This document shows, piece by piece, positions 49,818 to 61,578 of a DNA stretch of 64,000 bases; the stretch's first letter is position 1; each line of letters opens with the position of its first letter. The notes below the pieces were generated by a model. That model did not search any database. It had not been told where the DNA came from and worked only from the letters and a program-made list of their open reading frames with translations. This DNA is from Camillea tinctor. Lineage: Eukaryota > Ascomycota > Sordariomycetes > Xylariales > Xylariaceae. A program made the translations under genes and the position numbers. The DNA lies in contig MU394092.1 in assembly GCA_022578605.1 (NCBI GenBank), positions 1 through 64,000 on the forward strand, read 5' to 3'.

Positions 49818-51608
49818 GGATTGAGGGACTAATGGGTCCCCTAGATGAATAGCTTTCAGGTAAAATGAATCATTACTTCCACATTCCTTATAGATATTTT
49901 TCATATCTATGTAAAGACCGCTTGCAATTTCTCGACATCCGGCTTGGCTTCTGTACTCGTTCGGTATAGGAACCAGAAGAAGCTTGTGTTTAACCAGGTC
50001 TAAGAGATCCTTATGAGCCGTGTTTTCTTCCAGAATTCCTTCCATTGCTCGTATATAGAAATGCACTTCCGAATGGATAGAATATTTCGCTGGTTCTTGC
50101 TTCGCCCAGAAATACTGAGTCTTCCGTTGAAAGGCTTTTAGGACCATATGACCGTAAATGAGCCTTATCAAGAGTTCAAACAAAATACAACCCATGGACC
50201 AGATATCATATGCACGGGATCGAGCCTCATCGGAATCTCTATTTGCATCCATTTCTGGTGGCTCATAGCGCGAGGTGCCTGACGGGGTAGATGTTTTCAC
50301 ATTCCGCAGACGTGTATGTTCTTCTTTCTCGTGGAATGTTGCGAGGCCCATGTCAGCAATCTGTAGCGTTTGGGTATCATTACCGCCTTTGAACCACAGG
50401 ATATTCTCTGGCTTCAAGTCTCCATGGCGGCAGTTGGATACGTGAAGTTCCTCAAGGGCAGAGCATAACCCCACGAATTGGGAAATGATCCATTTTAGGC
50501 TTGTCGAATCGGATACATGTTCTTCGGACTGTTCCCAGTAATTCATCAAATTGCCACCAGCGGCCCAAGGAAAGATCAAACACCGCTCTATGCCCCTTTG
50601 ATAGGCAGCTATTGGCTTGATTAAGTGAGGCGATCTATGTAGTCGTAACCTTTCAAGATTCTCAGTTTCCTTGTCGAAGAACTTATATAGCTCTTCGTTA
50701 TCCTTTGCTTTTTTCACGGCGATGGAAATGGTACGGCTGGAGGGATCCTGGAAATTATTATGTTAGCAGTGGGAGGCTTAGAAATCAGTAAAACTTACTT
50801 CTGTGAAGCCTTCGATATGCGCACTGTGTATTGATATTTGTGAGACTTCACCGAAAAAACCACTACTCGATGATCTCGGCCTCTGTCCGAGATACGGCAG
50901 AATACGTTGTGCATGGAAGGTAAAGCGGAATGTCTCGCCGCCGAATAGTGGCACTAAGAAATGCCACTGGAGTCGTTCAAAATTTGATCGATCCTCCCAT
51001 GACCATTCTTCGAATAGATAGAATTTGCGTGAACCGCTGGGATCGGATTCGGCGCAATACCCGTAGTGTTTACCTACATTAGAACTCCTTTCGAACATAA
51101 TTGGTAAAGAGCTATCGCTGAGTCCATTATCATTGAGTGTTTTTAGCACCGATATCTTCTGGTCATTTCGAACCATGACTAAAATAAGGAACAATCGAGG
51201 AGCCATGTTCAAAACAAAGTTCACAAGGTTGTTATCATCAATACCTTCTATATAGAAAGCTGATTTGACAGTATTTCGAGTCACAAATTCCGCAATCTTA
51301 TTGTGAGGCAGAAATTTCTGACTGTCGCTGTTCCTTACAAACGCATCATCTAGTCTCTGGGGGGTTAGGTCTATTATAATTCAGTACATGATCAAATTCG
51401 TTTCTGTAATGTTGTCCTTACTCATAACTTCATTCGTTACGTATAGGGCGTCGGAAGCCATGGGTGTGCCTGTAGATAGAATCCCGCTTTCTACCATACT
51501 CGCTGGAGGTATGTTATCATTAGCTTTGAATTTTGAAGCAGATTTTGCAGGATTTGAGTTCCGTTTCAAGAACTTCTTGATTTTTTGCGACCATGGCCAC
51601 CAATTCAT
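49818..51608 (-). pseudogene. 5' half of an interrupted kinase-HET gene: protein kinase part
   Basis: N-terminal region plus protein kinase domain. Exons 51608-51422, 51370-50799 and 50747-49818 are joined by 51-base introns. ATG 51608 begins MNWWPWSQKIKKF; about 250 residues follow that include LQWHFLVPLFGGE and FHAQRILPYL, a pattern I associate with large fungal kinase-containing proteins. Kinase motifs: GFFGEV (glycine loop, degenerate), ISIAVKKAK (the Lys), CRHGDLKPENILW (catalytic loop with HGD instead of HRD), IADMGLA (DMG instead of DFG), RYEPPEMD and YDIWSMGCILFELL. The ORF runs into the right LTR and stops after two further residues at 49812. Without the insertion it continues in frame into the HET half. 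A truncated 564-aa kinase might still be produced. Confidence 0.87.
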
Positions 51609-53500
51609 GTAGATTGTATGTTGATAAAGGGGCCTGTGGTAGGCGAAAGGGTTGTATAAGTTCACAAAGTCGAGATTGGCAGAGTTCAAGGTGTGGGAAA
51701 TTATACGAGCCAAAATGAATGCGAATGATTGTTGAAACTATTTCGTAAGTTGGAGAATGCTTATCCCTTGATGGAAGAATAGCACTCTTATATTCATTGC
51801 ATGACCCGTAGTTAGAAATTTCGGTGTCATGATGTGTAATGAGAGGGTGGTCAGGCCCTGGGGATACGAGATAGAATTTTCACTACGAGTATGAATGTGT
51901 AACCAGGTCCATTTACCCTCACTCTAGCCTAACTACTCTCACCACCTGTGAGCCTCACTAACGGCCTCCGACACTTGTACATGACTTCCCCCCAGGGTTG
52001 CAGGAAATGCAAAAACGATAAATGAATGCAACGTACCATTCAACACATAATTGAGTAGATTAAGTTATCCCACAATCCATGTATCAGTGGCAATAATAAC
52101 CCGTCTCCCTACCGATTGGGAGCTATGCAGAATGCAGTACGATTCAGAAAATCTTGTTTTACTGATACAGTTACATGATGCGGCTCAAGAGAAGAGACTA
52201 GATATGAAGAGCTGAAAGGAGGCTTAGACCGGTGAGCAATGCATATAATTCATAATAACCCTCCACTCATGTTCATTAATACCAGTATGGCATAATCAGC
52301 ATGTAACCTCACTAATCAGATTATTATCGTCCCAATTATCGTGTTAATTTAAGTTACAGGCACAAAGAATTGCCTTTTTTTTGTTTAGCTACATGAACCT
52401 GTCCTAGATTCGTTTTGTTCTAAAATAGGTATGCATAACCGGTTACAGTTTCTAATACATGGTATAATACCAAAGCAAGACTTAGTAAGGTTAAGTATTT
52501 TAAGTTATTGATTAGCATTAACCTGTTCACTATCTAAATTAGAAACGATCCTAAGTACAATAAGGATTTTACTATGGTGGTGCCTCATGGGATGTATGTA
52601 CGTTCCCTTTAATCTGATAGTAGATATGTCCATAGTACCCCATTACGGAGTCCTAGGTACACAGTACCTACTTAATGGGAAACTCAATTAGTAGGTAGTT
52701 GGCGAACTTATTGGAATTTTTAATAGGCCATCACTTAAATCCGTAATTTCCAGGATATCTAGTATCCCAGAGATAGAGAAGCGCCGCTACCCTTTGATGT
52801 ATGAGGCCGTAGTGGGCTAAAGATGTACTTTAACCTACGGCACCTAACTATTAAACTGTTTGAAATTCATAAAAAGTATATACATATAGGTTAAGTGTAA
52901 ACAAAGCAAAGAAATCTATCGATTTCCATGAATTGCCGTTAGCTACCTAAAAAGGGAACAAAATAACTATGTTGTAAAGCAACGCAGTAAATACATACAC
53001 TTAGTCACTTTATCACAAAGGGCCAAGCAAGTGCTTGGGTAATCAATACGTTATAGTCCGAGGAACCTATACTACCGAGGAACCTATACTACTTACAACT
53101 ACATATGTCACTATTACTTACCTATACACAAAACCCTTCTTTGTTTCTTCCTAACCCCTGATACACTTCTATACTTTCTAATTCCCTTACCTCCTATTTA
53201 AAGCAAACAATCGGAATAAAAAAAACTAAATACAATAATCACTTCCAACCCACCCTAGTTTAGCCAGAAAAGGCGTTGGTGGGTGGCAAAATTTCCGATC
53301 CAGCAATTCGACAAACAAGCCTCAGGGTTACTGCTGAAAGAGGGAAGAAATATCGCAGTCTAAGGGACAGCTGAAATGAATGGAAAATAGATGATGTATT
53401 GAAAATGGGATACGCCTGAAACCTAGTGGTGGGTGGAGATTGCCTTATAAGGCTATGGAAGGCGTAACAAGAATGTGTAACAAGAAAGTAGGGCTATGAC
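51609..53500. other. Intergenic region
   Basis: About 1.9 kb upstream of the kinase half-gene. No supported gene. It contains family E repeat copy 4 and the left target duplication (ATGAC, 53496-53500) of the next solo LTR. Confidence 0.5.
52796..53010 (+). repeat. Dispersed repeat family E, copy 4
   Basis: Starts near GATGTATGAGGCCGTAGTGG, has ACTGTTTGAAATTCATAAAA, and runs to GTAAAGCAACGCAGTAAATA, aligning with copies 1-3. The CCCTAGTCCC right end is not clear. Confidence 0.4.
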
Positions 53501-53672
53501 TGTGGGGGATAACCCCCTATGACACATACGAGGGCTCAGGGCTCAATGTGATCAATTGAGCTATCAAGCGAAAATACGTGTGTGTGTGTGTGTGTAAAAG
53601 AGAGAAAAGGATAGTGAACCCAAAAAGGAGAACTAATACATCTAGGGCCTGCTGGGTTATCCTGACGTAATA
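53501..53672 (+). mobile_element. Solo LTR, family B, copy 2 (172 bp)
   Basis: Starts TGTGGGGGATAACCCCCT and ends CCTGACGTAATA, a C-to-T change of the CGTAACA end in copy 1. It is flanked by a perfect 5-bp target-site duplication, ATGAC at 53496-53500 and 53673-53677. It holds a short GT microsatellite (53577-53595) where copy 1 has only a few units. No gene inside. Confidence 0.9.
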
Positions 53673-53677
53673 ATGAC

Positions 53678-54476
53678 ATCCTCTACTCCCATCACACATA
53701 CCAATTTCGATATACCATAAACAAACTAGGTTACTAGAAAGGATTTCATATTGAATATACAGCGAAAGTTGGTATACAATATGTATTGAAGATGGAAAGA
53801 AAACTAGCTAATGGGAGTTTCATGATAGTTACGTGCATGAATCATCATTTTCATTGAGGGGTGTGCTGGCTTGTAGAATCTATTCATTATATTTACATAG
53901 CTACGGGGTCTCTTCCCTTTCTACTTCACGCAATCCTTCTATGCAAAATACTATAGCTAATTGCCCAAGTCGCTGTCTTGGACCTACTGCGAAAGCGCTA
54001 CATTTGTGCGAGGCGCTTGAACTGCTTGAGCTGGTCAATCCCCCTACCCCTTTCTAGGTAAGCAATTGCCGTGACATTTCAGTATATCATCTCCGTCTTC
54101 ACGCACACCACGCAGGTCGACAATACGGATGATGTTTCTGTATACCAAATCAATTCCGGCAATGGCGACGGTGCTAATATCATATTTGGTTTCAATGGCC
54201 AACATATTTCTGTATCCATTTTCCCAGCTCCCCAACCCAACAAAACCTCCATCTCGGTAGAAAGCATTCTTTCGTACAAGATCGTCTCATAAATATGCTA
54301 GGCCATACTGTCACTGCTTATATATATGACAGTGAATATGAAGCGTGTCATGGAGGCAAAAAGAAAGGTGTAAACAAACCTGTTTCCCTTTTCATTACTC
54401 AAATCACAAATAACGAAGGTCTTCGGCCCTTCATGTATCGTAAATACTGTTAGGTAGTGAGATACCATGGAAACTG
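53678..54476. other. Intergenic region
   Basis: About 0.8 kb downstream of the HNH gene. Nothing recognisable. Confidence 0.5.
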
Positions 54477-55736
54477 TCAAGTAGAATATGTGAACAGTTC
54501 CTCTTGAGGAGACATGTCCCGCCAATGATTAAAATTTGTAGCCGTAGGTAAGGAAATAGGCCCACCATTTCGCCTTTTCCTTTGCCTCCCACGACAGTTC
54601 CACATATTCTCATCTCCCTTATCTTCATCGTCATATAAAATCTCTTCAAGTTCATTGTCTTCATCAACATCATCCCGGGCGCGCTTCTTCGGGCTCTGGC
54701 TCCTGCTCTTAGTCACAGCCAGAGTCGGAACGAATTTGGTACGACACTCGAGTCCGGACACGTTCTTAACATGCATCACGTTCTCCTCTCCTTCGACAAC
54801 AACCAGCCGTCGTGGTACGCCTGCTCGCAGGAACGTGCCTTGTGCAAGCACCGTCCAGGCAAAGCGCGCGAATACGTACTCGACGGCAAGTCCGCAGAGC
54901 GGTTGTAACGTGACGTTGTGATACAGGGAAGCCAGCTCGTCAGAAGGCAAGCCAGAGAGGGTGTGAATGACCCAGACGCCGGCCTTAGGGACGAGGGCGA
55001 AGCGGCGCTGGTCGAATACGCCGTGCAAGTCGGAGCGTAGTAATATAGCGTTGCGCACGTCATCTGTCGCGTTGGCGCCTAGGGCTTCAGGCTGTGATGA
55101 GTATTGTGACATCTGGTTCATGCTGAACCACACCTCTTCAGCCCTCGGTACTAGATGTGCCGTCTCAGTACCCAGTGTGTTCCGTGAGATACGGCACGAC
55201 ACATCACGCGCAAGCACCGCTTGATCGAAAGACGATAGTCGCGGCAGGTTCTGCGGCCGCGGAAACCGGAGCGACGTCCAAAAAGACGGAAGATTGTTGT
55301 GGGGGAACTGGAAGTGCCCAAAAGACGGAACTGTGGGATATTTGTTAAGTATGTCAGTATCAGGGGGGACATGGAAATAGTAGTTCCGTGCCGGTAATAT
55401 GTCGTCCGGTCCGAGAGACACTGGCTTGGCTTGGCCTTGCTTCTCCTCTGACAAGAACCCATCCCACCGGCAGTTGGCCACAATAGCGCATGCGATACGT
55501 GCTGTCTCATGATGAAAACCAAAATGGACAGTAGTGGCATCTACACTAGAGGCAGCTAAAATGGGGAGTGGGTCAAGTGCTGGGAACACCAGCATGATGT
55601 TGCTCTGGTCAGGATACCCTGGATGGCGTAACGTGATTGCCCTGCCTTCGTCAATAGCTGCTGAGGCCCCGAGTCCGCCATCCGGGTGTGAGGGCAATGG
55701 GAAGGGAGTACGGATGTCATATAGTAATGTTGCCAT
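54477..55736 (-). CDS. HNH-endonuclease-domain protein, fungal HNH_2 type
   Basis: Single-exon gene, 419 aa, ATG 55736 to a stop at 54477. The centre carries an HNH-like core: CRISRNTLGTETAHLVPRAE supplies the first His after a Cys-containing strand, and NAILLRSDLHGVFDQRRFAL supplies the Asn and the last His; this arrangement is typical of the HNH_2 proteins common in Pezizomycotina, whose biological role is mostly unknown. The N-terminal part (YDIRTPFPLPSHP, FGFHHETARIACAI) resembles that of such proteins. The C terminus has a basic stretch SPKKRARDD, a possible nuclear localisation signal, then acidic EDNELEEILYDDEDKGDE and a second basic run RGRQRKRR. Not obviously linked to the metabolite genes. 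Confidence 0.82.
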   Translation of the reverse strand: MATLLYDIRTPFPLPSHPDGGLGASAAIDEGRAITLRHPGYPDQSNIMLVFPALDPLPILAASSVDATTVHFGFHHETARIACAIVANCRWDGFLSEEKQGQAKPVSLGPDDILPARNYYFHVPPDTDILNKYPTVPSFGHFQFPHNNLPSFWTSLRFPRPQNLPRLSSFDQAVLARDVSCRISRNTLGTETAHLVPRAEEVWFSMNQMSQYSSQPEALGANATDDVRNAILLRSDLHGVFDQRRFALVPKAGVWVIHTLSGLPSDELASLYHNVTLQPLCGLAVEYVFARFAWTVLAQGTFLRAGVPRRLVVVEGEENVMHVKNVSGLECRTKFVPTLAVTKSRSQSPKKRARDDVDEDNELEEILYDDEDKGDENMWNCRGRQRKRRNGGPISLPTATNFNHWRDMSPQEELFTYST

Positions 55737-56793
55737 TAATGCGGGTTATAAAACTACACATGGTAGGAAAATAAGAAAGTGGCAACAATTAAAAAGCCAA
55801 AAACGGACAATGCTTAGAACTTCGTGTTTATGAGTCTATGTGGTCCGTGCACAGCACCCCGTATATTGTACATTGAATTGAGACTATACATGCCCCGTAC
55901 TGTCCGTAAGTGTACAATTGTATAACACAATTAGGGGGCCAATCAAGTTCAGGGGAACGTACCTTGCGAATAAATCCATACCAAGAATGAAAGTTATAAC
56001 TCCTATGCATTGCGGTTTTCCTATTTTCTTCTTTCATAAGCATATATAGATGATTAAATTACCTTATATAGTAGTTAAAGAGAAACTTTCTACACATGCC
56101 TAAGAGAGAGCTTTGAGACCCCTGCTGCTAAAATTTCCAGGCCACGTATTCTATCTAAGTGGATGTAGAGGCTCTATGAGAATGCTCTCATCTACGATAT
56201 CGTTCCAATATTCTCGTTACTCGTCTAGGCATGCAGGTTATTGGCTTGAACACAACATTGGCAGCCATGATCAAGGTCACGGGTAGGTGGCATTAGCCAA
56301 TCAACCTGCAAAGGAACTTATAGAGCTGTCACTTATATAATATAATGATCTATGGTGGTCAGTTCATGCGCTCTCAGAAACTATGGGGCGAAGCTCTATA
56401 GTAAGGTACCTATATAGGGAACTTCTTTTTCCTCTATTTCTGAGAGCGTTACCAGGCACACCATCTTATCTACTTTTCCCCCTATATTATATTTTTACAC
56501 ACTATCGTGACAAAATTTAATCTAATGAAAATATAATAAGGTTTCTAGGTATATTATAGCCTTAGAATTATCTAGTTACTCGTAGTGTAAAGATTAAGCA
56601 GTCGACTCTCAGTTCCTGATCAATACATACAGTGGTGGCTATACAATTCGCTGTACTTAGACATAGATATTTTCCATTTAAAACTTAACATAAATAAATC
56701 AGACTCATTCATAATCGTAATATCACATACACACGCGCTCTATATCCAGGGATACCGAGCCATATATTTCTATCCCATTTGCCGTACGCCAAC
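55737..56793. other. Intergenic region
   Basis: About 1.1 kb between the transporter 3' end and the HNH start codon. No coding sequence I can support. Confidence 0.5.
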
Positions 56794-58982
56794 TCACAAC
56801 TCTGAATATTCTCCAAACCTCTGTCTATGTCCCTGCCATTCTTCACCTCGTAAAATTGGCTGATCGTCCGCCGCCCATTCTGGCGCCTCCGTTTGTGATA
56901 AATTGCTGGTAAGCTCCTTTTGGGGTGCCATGTGAATGGCATGGATTAAATGATCAAACTTGTAGTCAACCATATCCGTTTCGCTTCTATCTTCTATTGC
57001 ACTCTCCTCGTATGGTGAAGCCAATTTCCAACCCCAGCGCTTAAATCTAGCCTTTACTTTATCGTTCAGGCCCACAAATCGAATATCCAAGGAGGAACCG
57101 GCGTAGTCCCGAAGCTCAGTCTTGATATCTTCCAATGCGTGCATTCCCGAAGAGTCGATAAAAGCCATTGAAGAAAGATCGAATATCAAAACCTGCAATG
57201 AAGGCAGTAGTGATACGGACGGGTTAACATGTGCCTTTCGTCGTAAGTATTGAGCTTTCTGGTCCCGGAGATCGCTCCATACCCTTTCTTTTGTATCATA
57301 AGTATGACGTGCACCAGAAAAGTTCGTCAACGCGGTATCGACGACACTCCTTTTTGTCCATTCGGCATTGGCAAATATCAGGTCTGTTTCACAACTGACG
57401 ACCAAGACATTCTGGGGCAATTCTTTACGTTTGTTCCAATATCCCAAGTCTATGGTGATGTATTGGTTTTCGAGGTCCGTTCTTGAAATGGTTTTTGGTC
57501 GAGAAAATATCCATCGAAGAAGTGTATATCCGACAATGACAGCGCCACCTAGGGAAATTCCTGTTTCAGGAGTCGTAATCAGAGTTCCGTTAAATGTGAT
57601 TAGGAAGATTGCCCAGTCTGAGAAGGAGACCTTCCAATATTTTCCCATATCTGCAATAGGAGGCATTGCGTTGATCACCGCAACGATAATGACAGCGGCG
57701 GCAGCAGACAGGGGAAGCCACTCGATCAAACTGCTGGCGGGATACATGCCGACAGATATGATAATTGCTGTGAAAATACCACCAAAGGGGCTCTTGGATC
57801 CAGAGGTCACATTCACAGCAGCACGGGACATATCGCCTCCTCCCACCGGCATACCGCCCATGAAGGTATTAGCGATATTTGTGACACCTAGGAAGACCCA
57901 TTCTTGGCTAGGATCGGTAACATATCCGTTAATACGACCCATGGCTTTGGCCATAACAGCATGCTCTGTCGCAATAGCAGCCCAAAGGGTAAAACTAGGT
58001 AAAAACAAAGCCCTCAGCAATCCTGCATCTGGAAGCTGGGCAGATGAAATCTCAGTTTTCACAGGTCCAACGGTGATCCATAGAGAGTTTTGGCGATCTT
58101 TGTTAAGCAAATAACTAACCCCAGTAGATGCCACAAGAATCAAGAAATTACGGGAACTTGTCAAGATCCGGAGAGTTTCGTTTTTGGCCCCCATTTTCTT
58201 TTCCAGGAACTGGAGAGCGACAAGTATAACGATTGAAACAGCACCAAGACCAAATGCGATGCCGTTCGTTTCGGGTAGTTTGGCAATGAACTGAGAGGTG
58301 AACTGCGCGAGAAGTGGGCTAATTCCCACCAGTCCGAACAACGACGCAACTTGCCCCATGTAAGAAACAATCGATAGGCCACAGGTGAACCCTAGAACCA
58401 TAGGTAATGGAAGCGAATCATATATAAACCCGAAGTTAAAGAGTCCGAATATGAGTGACCAGATGCCAACGCAGCAGGATAGAACGGCAGCAACAAGATT
58501 TGGTGGAGGACCATTCTTCGAAACAGATTCAATAATTCCGCCGATTATAATAGAGGGCATAAGTGTTGGGCCAGGACTGACATCTAAGTAACAATGTTAG
58601 CAAAAGGACATAGTTGCCTCATAACTTGTTCGTTAATACCCTTCGAAGTTCCCATAACAGAGTAGAGGATACTTGACAACCAACAAGAGGTGAGGGCTGT
58701 TTGAACCGGAAGGCCAGCTAGTGTTGAAAACATGACGGCTTGAGGAAACATGACAATGGCAACTGAGATGCCAGCCAGTATATCTCCAATAATCCATCTT
58801 GGATAGTATACCCGAATCCACGAGACAATCGGAACTTTGCGGAGCAGATAATGACCCGTCCATTCACGTATATACCGGATGCCCGCTTGAGCTCCTAGAC
58901 CTGCTTGGGAGAAGTTAGCATCTTGCTGCACAGCAGCAATGCTGGATCTGAGTTTGGCGTTTATCTTCGCTCCTATACCCAT
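56794..58982 (-). CDS. SulP/SLC26-family anion transporter with STAS domain
   Basis: Plasma-membrane or organellar anion transporter of the sulfate permease family. Exons 58982-58640 and 58583-56794 (intron 56 bases) give 2133 nt, 710 aa in frame. Residues about 65-480 hold many hydrophobic helices: WIIGDILAGISVAIVMFPQA is the family's first-helix signature, followed by GLPVQTALTSCWLSSILYSV, GFTCGLSIVSYMGQVASLFG, VGGGDMSRAAVNVTSGSKSP and WLPLSAAAAVIIVAVINAM. The C terminus is a STAS domain with VLIFDLSSMAFIDSSGMHAL, followed by an acidic tail. Substrate may be sulfate, but related fungal proteins move other anions. There is no evident link to the PKS genes. Confidence 0.92.
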
Positions 58983-59209
58983 AGTGCGAGAATAAATCCT
59001 CAGACCCTAGGTTAATATAAAAAAAAGGATTAATAAGTATGATGGATGCCGAGTCTTCTAGGGATGTATAAATAAAAGACTAAAAGGATAGCAGGGAAGG
59101 AAACAATAGAGCAACCCTGAGTGAGGAAAGATCGAGAATTATACCCCGAAGCTCACTTGTATAGCAATTGCCTTTGGGCTATACTTAAGTTGCATTCTAC
59201 TACACCACT

Positions 59210-59473
59210 TTAAAGAAAGATGTAGTACTTTGATATAATTAAACCTGGTGATCCTCCGGGGAGCCATGTCGTATCCGTCTGGGCTAGGTTAGTTTCTTCA
59301 CTGCCGATGAGATGACGTTTCAAATGGGCAATGCTATAGAAGCATACCTTACTAACTTCTCCGTTGAATGGGACAGAGAGGTCAGGCAGTGCATCCACAA
59401 TCCATTTCTGGGGAACTAGGCTGTTATCAGGCGTAGATGATTTACCAATCAGGGTAGGGAAACATTCGAACAC
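59210..59473 (-). pseudogene. Possible gene fragment of unknown family (two exons)
   Basis: The minus strand reads NSLVPQKWIVDALPDLSVPF up to a donor GTATGC at 59347; an acceptor CCCAG at 59279 joins in frame to TDTTWLPGGSPGL and a stop at 59210. Codon use and the GT-AG pair look gene-like, but I recognise no family, find no ATG at the start (the frame opens with GTG) and see no further exons. It may be a gene relic or chance. Confidence 0.25.
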
Positions 59474-60449
59474 TAGGATCCAAATTCAAAATAGGCCCTT
59501 GCGCTCGGCATATGTCGATCTGAAATAGACATTCAGGGGTCAAATGTCAGAAATTATGGATCTTATCGGTCTCGCATACTATTCTCATTGGTTAAATAAA
59601 CCCGAAGCCGAGCCTCGACAATAACAGCAATGCAACGGGGGTTCCATCCGAGACAACATCCTCAGAAGGGGCTTCGAGTTTATCTCGTGAAATTAAAACT
59701 CACACTATTCAACCGTATCACAGCCCCAGAGCTTTACGAGCCGTAGATAACCACCAGGCAACTAAACTGGACACTAGACCATATTTAACCTAGTAGTTGG
59801 GATTCAAATCGATGTTTACAGGGACTAACTCCATTTACAGAAGAAAGCAAAAACCCCTGCGATACACTACCCGACTCAGCCGCGCCAACAACATACGGTA
59901 ACTTTTCAAGGACAATTGCAATTAGAAGTGTTTCCCTCAAGGTGTCGTATCAATCAACACGTCAATCGAGACTATGTAGAAGGTAGTTATAGAACATATG
60001 GCTATAGGCTAATGAAACGTGTCTCATACAAGTCTTGATTAGCTTAAAACAGGAAAAATACTCTCCAACTCGTAGCCGAAGCTAACATATATATTATAAC
60101 AAGACCAGAATCTTGATATAAACACTGCTTTTGGCAAATGTGGTTTCATTTAGATAAATATGAATGTTTATCATAATTGTCACGAACTGGTTTGAAGACA
60201 AACAATAAGGCCATAAAGCAAGAACTTCCTAGTGACATAGTGGTCGTTTGTTTCCAATTCTGTGTTGTAACTTGTATATGCTGCCCCTCTTCTTGGGCCG
60301 TAACGAGAGCCTGAATCATGTTCAGCTTTCCTCGTAAGCCTATTATGAAAGAAATGTCAAACGTTAAATTAGGGATTCCTTTTTTTTCTTTAGTTGGATT
60401 CGGTAATCATATTTTCTCTATCGAGTATGTATTAAAACGAGTTAATAGA

Positions 60450-60507
60450 TGTTAGGTTTATATAAGAGCTAATTGCCTAAAGGCAATTGGCATATATCTT
60501 TTGCTCC
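60450..60507 (-). repeat. LTR family D 3' end, inverted and mutated
   Basis: The reverse complement reads GGAGCAAAAGATATATGCC, the hairpin GCCAATTGCC-TTTA-GGCAATTAGC, then CTCTTATATAAACCTAACA, matching 61810-61867 with a handful of changes, mostly G-to-A or C-to-T transitions. Confidence 0.55.
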
Positions 60508-61578
60508 ACAAGAGAGAACTTGAATCATCACAATACTGCTCTGACGAGGGTTGGAATTACAGTCGCATCCGATACTGTCACTAAGTCCCAAGACCAGTCT
60601 TAATTTCCTTACAAAAGACCCAGACATCTACAAGTCAAGGCTCACACATATATAACTATTCTTCGGTAGCCTCATCAAATTATAGTAATATCTTGCAAGT
60701 AGGCATTAATAGCTATCTGTGACAAGGTCTGAGAGAAACATAAGCTTTTACTAAGGTTACCTAGGTAAGCAACACATCTAAGATACGGAATATACCTATA
60801 CCAAAAAGTAGTTATGATTAGGAAGGCCCTACTGGATGTCCAATAGCAACGTTACCCGCAGCTATTAACAAAAATATAGCATCCGTTCCACTATATGGAC
60901 TATCTCCGACACATACTACGTTAGGGAGTATGCCTGAGTACCCTAAAACTAAAATATATGTTTTAAAACAGCTTAAGAAACTAGCCCTTCGCTCTTCGAG
61001 GGTGCTTCTAGTCGTCCCTTTCATAAATAATAGCCGGTCCGCTTTTCTCATAAAGGATTTGGTTCTATATAGCTTCATCCACGAATCGTTAGTTCTAAGC
61101 ACATAATATATGTATTGGCACCCAATACCGACATTCCTGAATATTTTAGGCTACATCACTGACATTATTTAAGTCCTAGGTTCTCATTAGCTATAAAATG
61201 CCTTTCTCCCGCATGTCGGCATTCCTGATAATTGGCGGTTATATGTAGGTCCGTAGGGTATCCACATCGTAACATTCTAACATACCGAAACACTACCTTA
61301 TTGAATAGAAAAGCCAAGCCGTTCCATGTTTATGTTGTTTGTGCTTTGCACACAGCGTTGGAATTCTTCACTGAAACCATATATAACTCCCAAACGGCGA
61401 TAGCACGCTCGAGTCGTAAGAGCGTGATTAGTGTCTACTTTCTATTCATAATCCTTACATATAGGACAGGTTATCAAGACCAAGAGAAATATGACTTCGT
61501 TCTCGAATTTACTGCATTTATATGTAGTAGATAGCTCTTTAGTTGTCTCTCTTGCTATTTTCTTTACGAGGCATCGGT

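Larger units (their letters stand above)
58983..61578. other. Intergenic region, mostly empty
   Basis: About 2.6 kb upstream of the SulP gene. Contains one possible exon pair (59210-59473) and an inverted LTR fragment (60450-60507), listed separately. Nothing else is supported. Confidence 0.5.

Noticed and set aside
61232..61534. 100-codon open frame before the last LTR
   Set aside because: No recognisable content; it sits in mixed intergenic sequence next to a retroelement.
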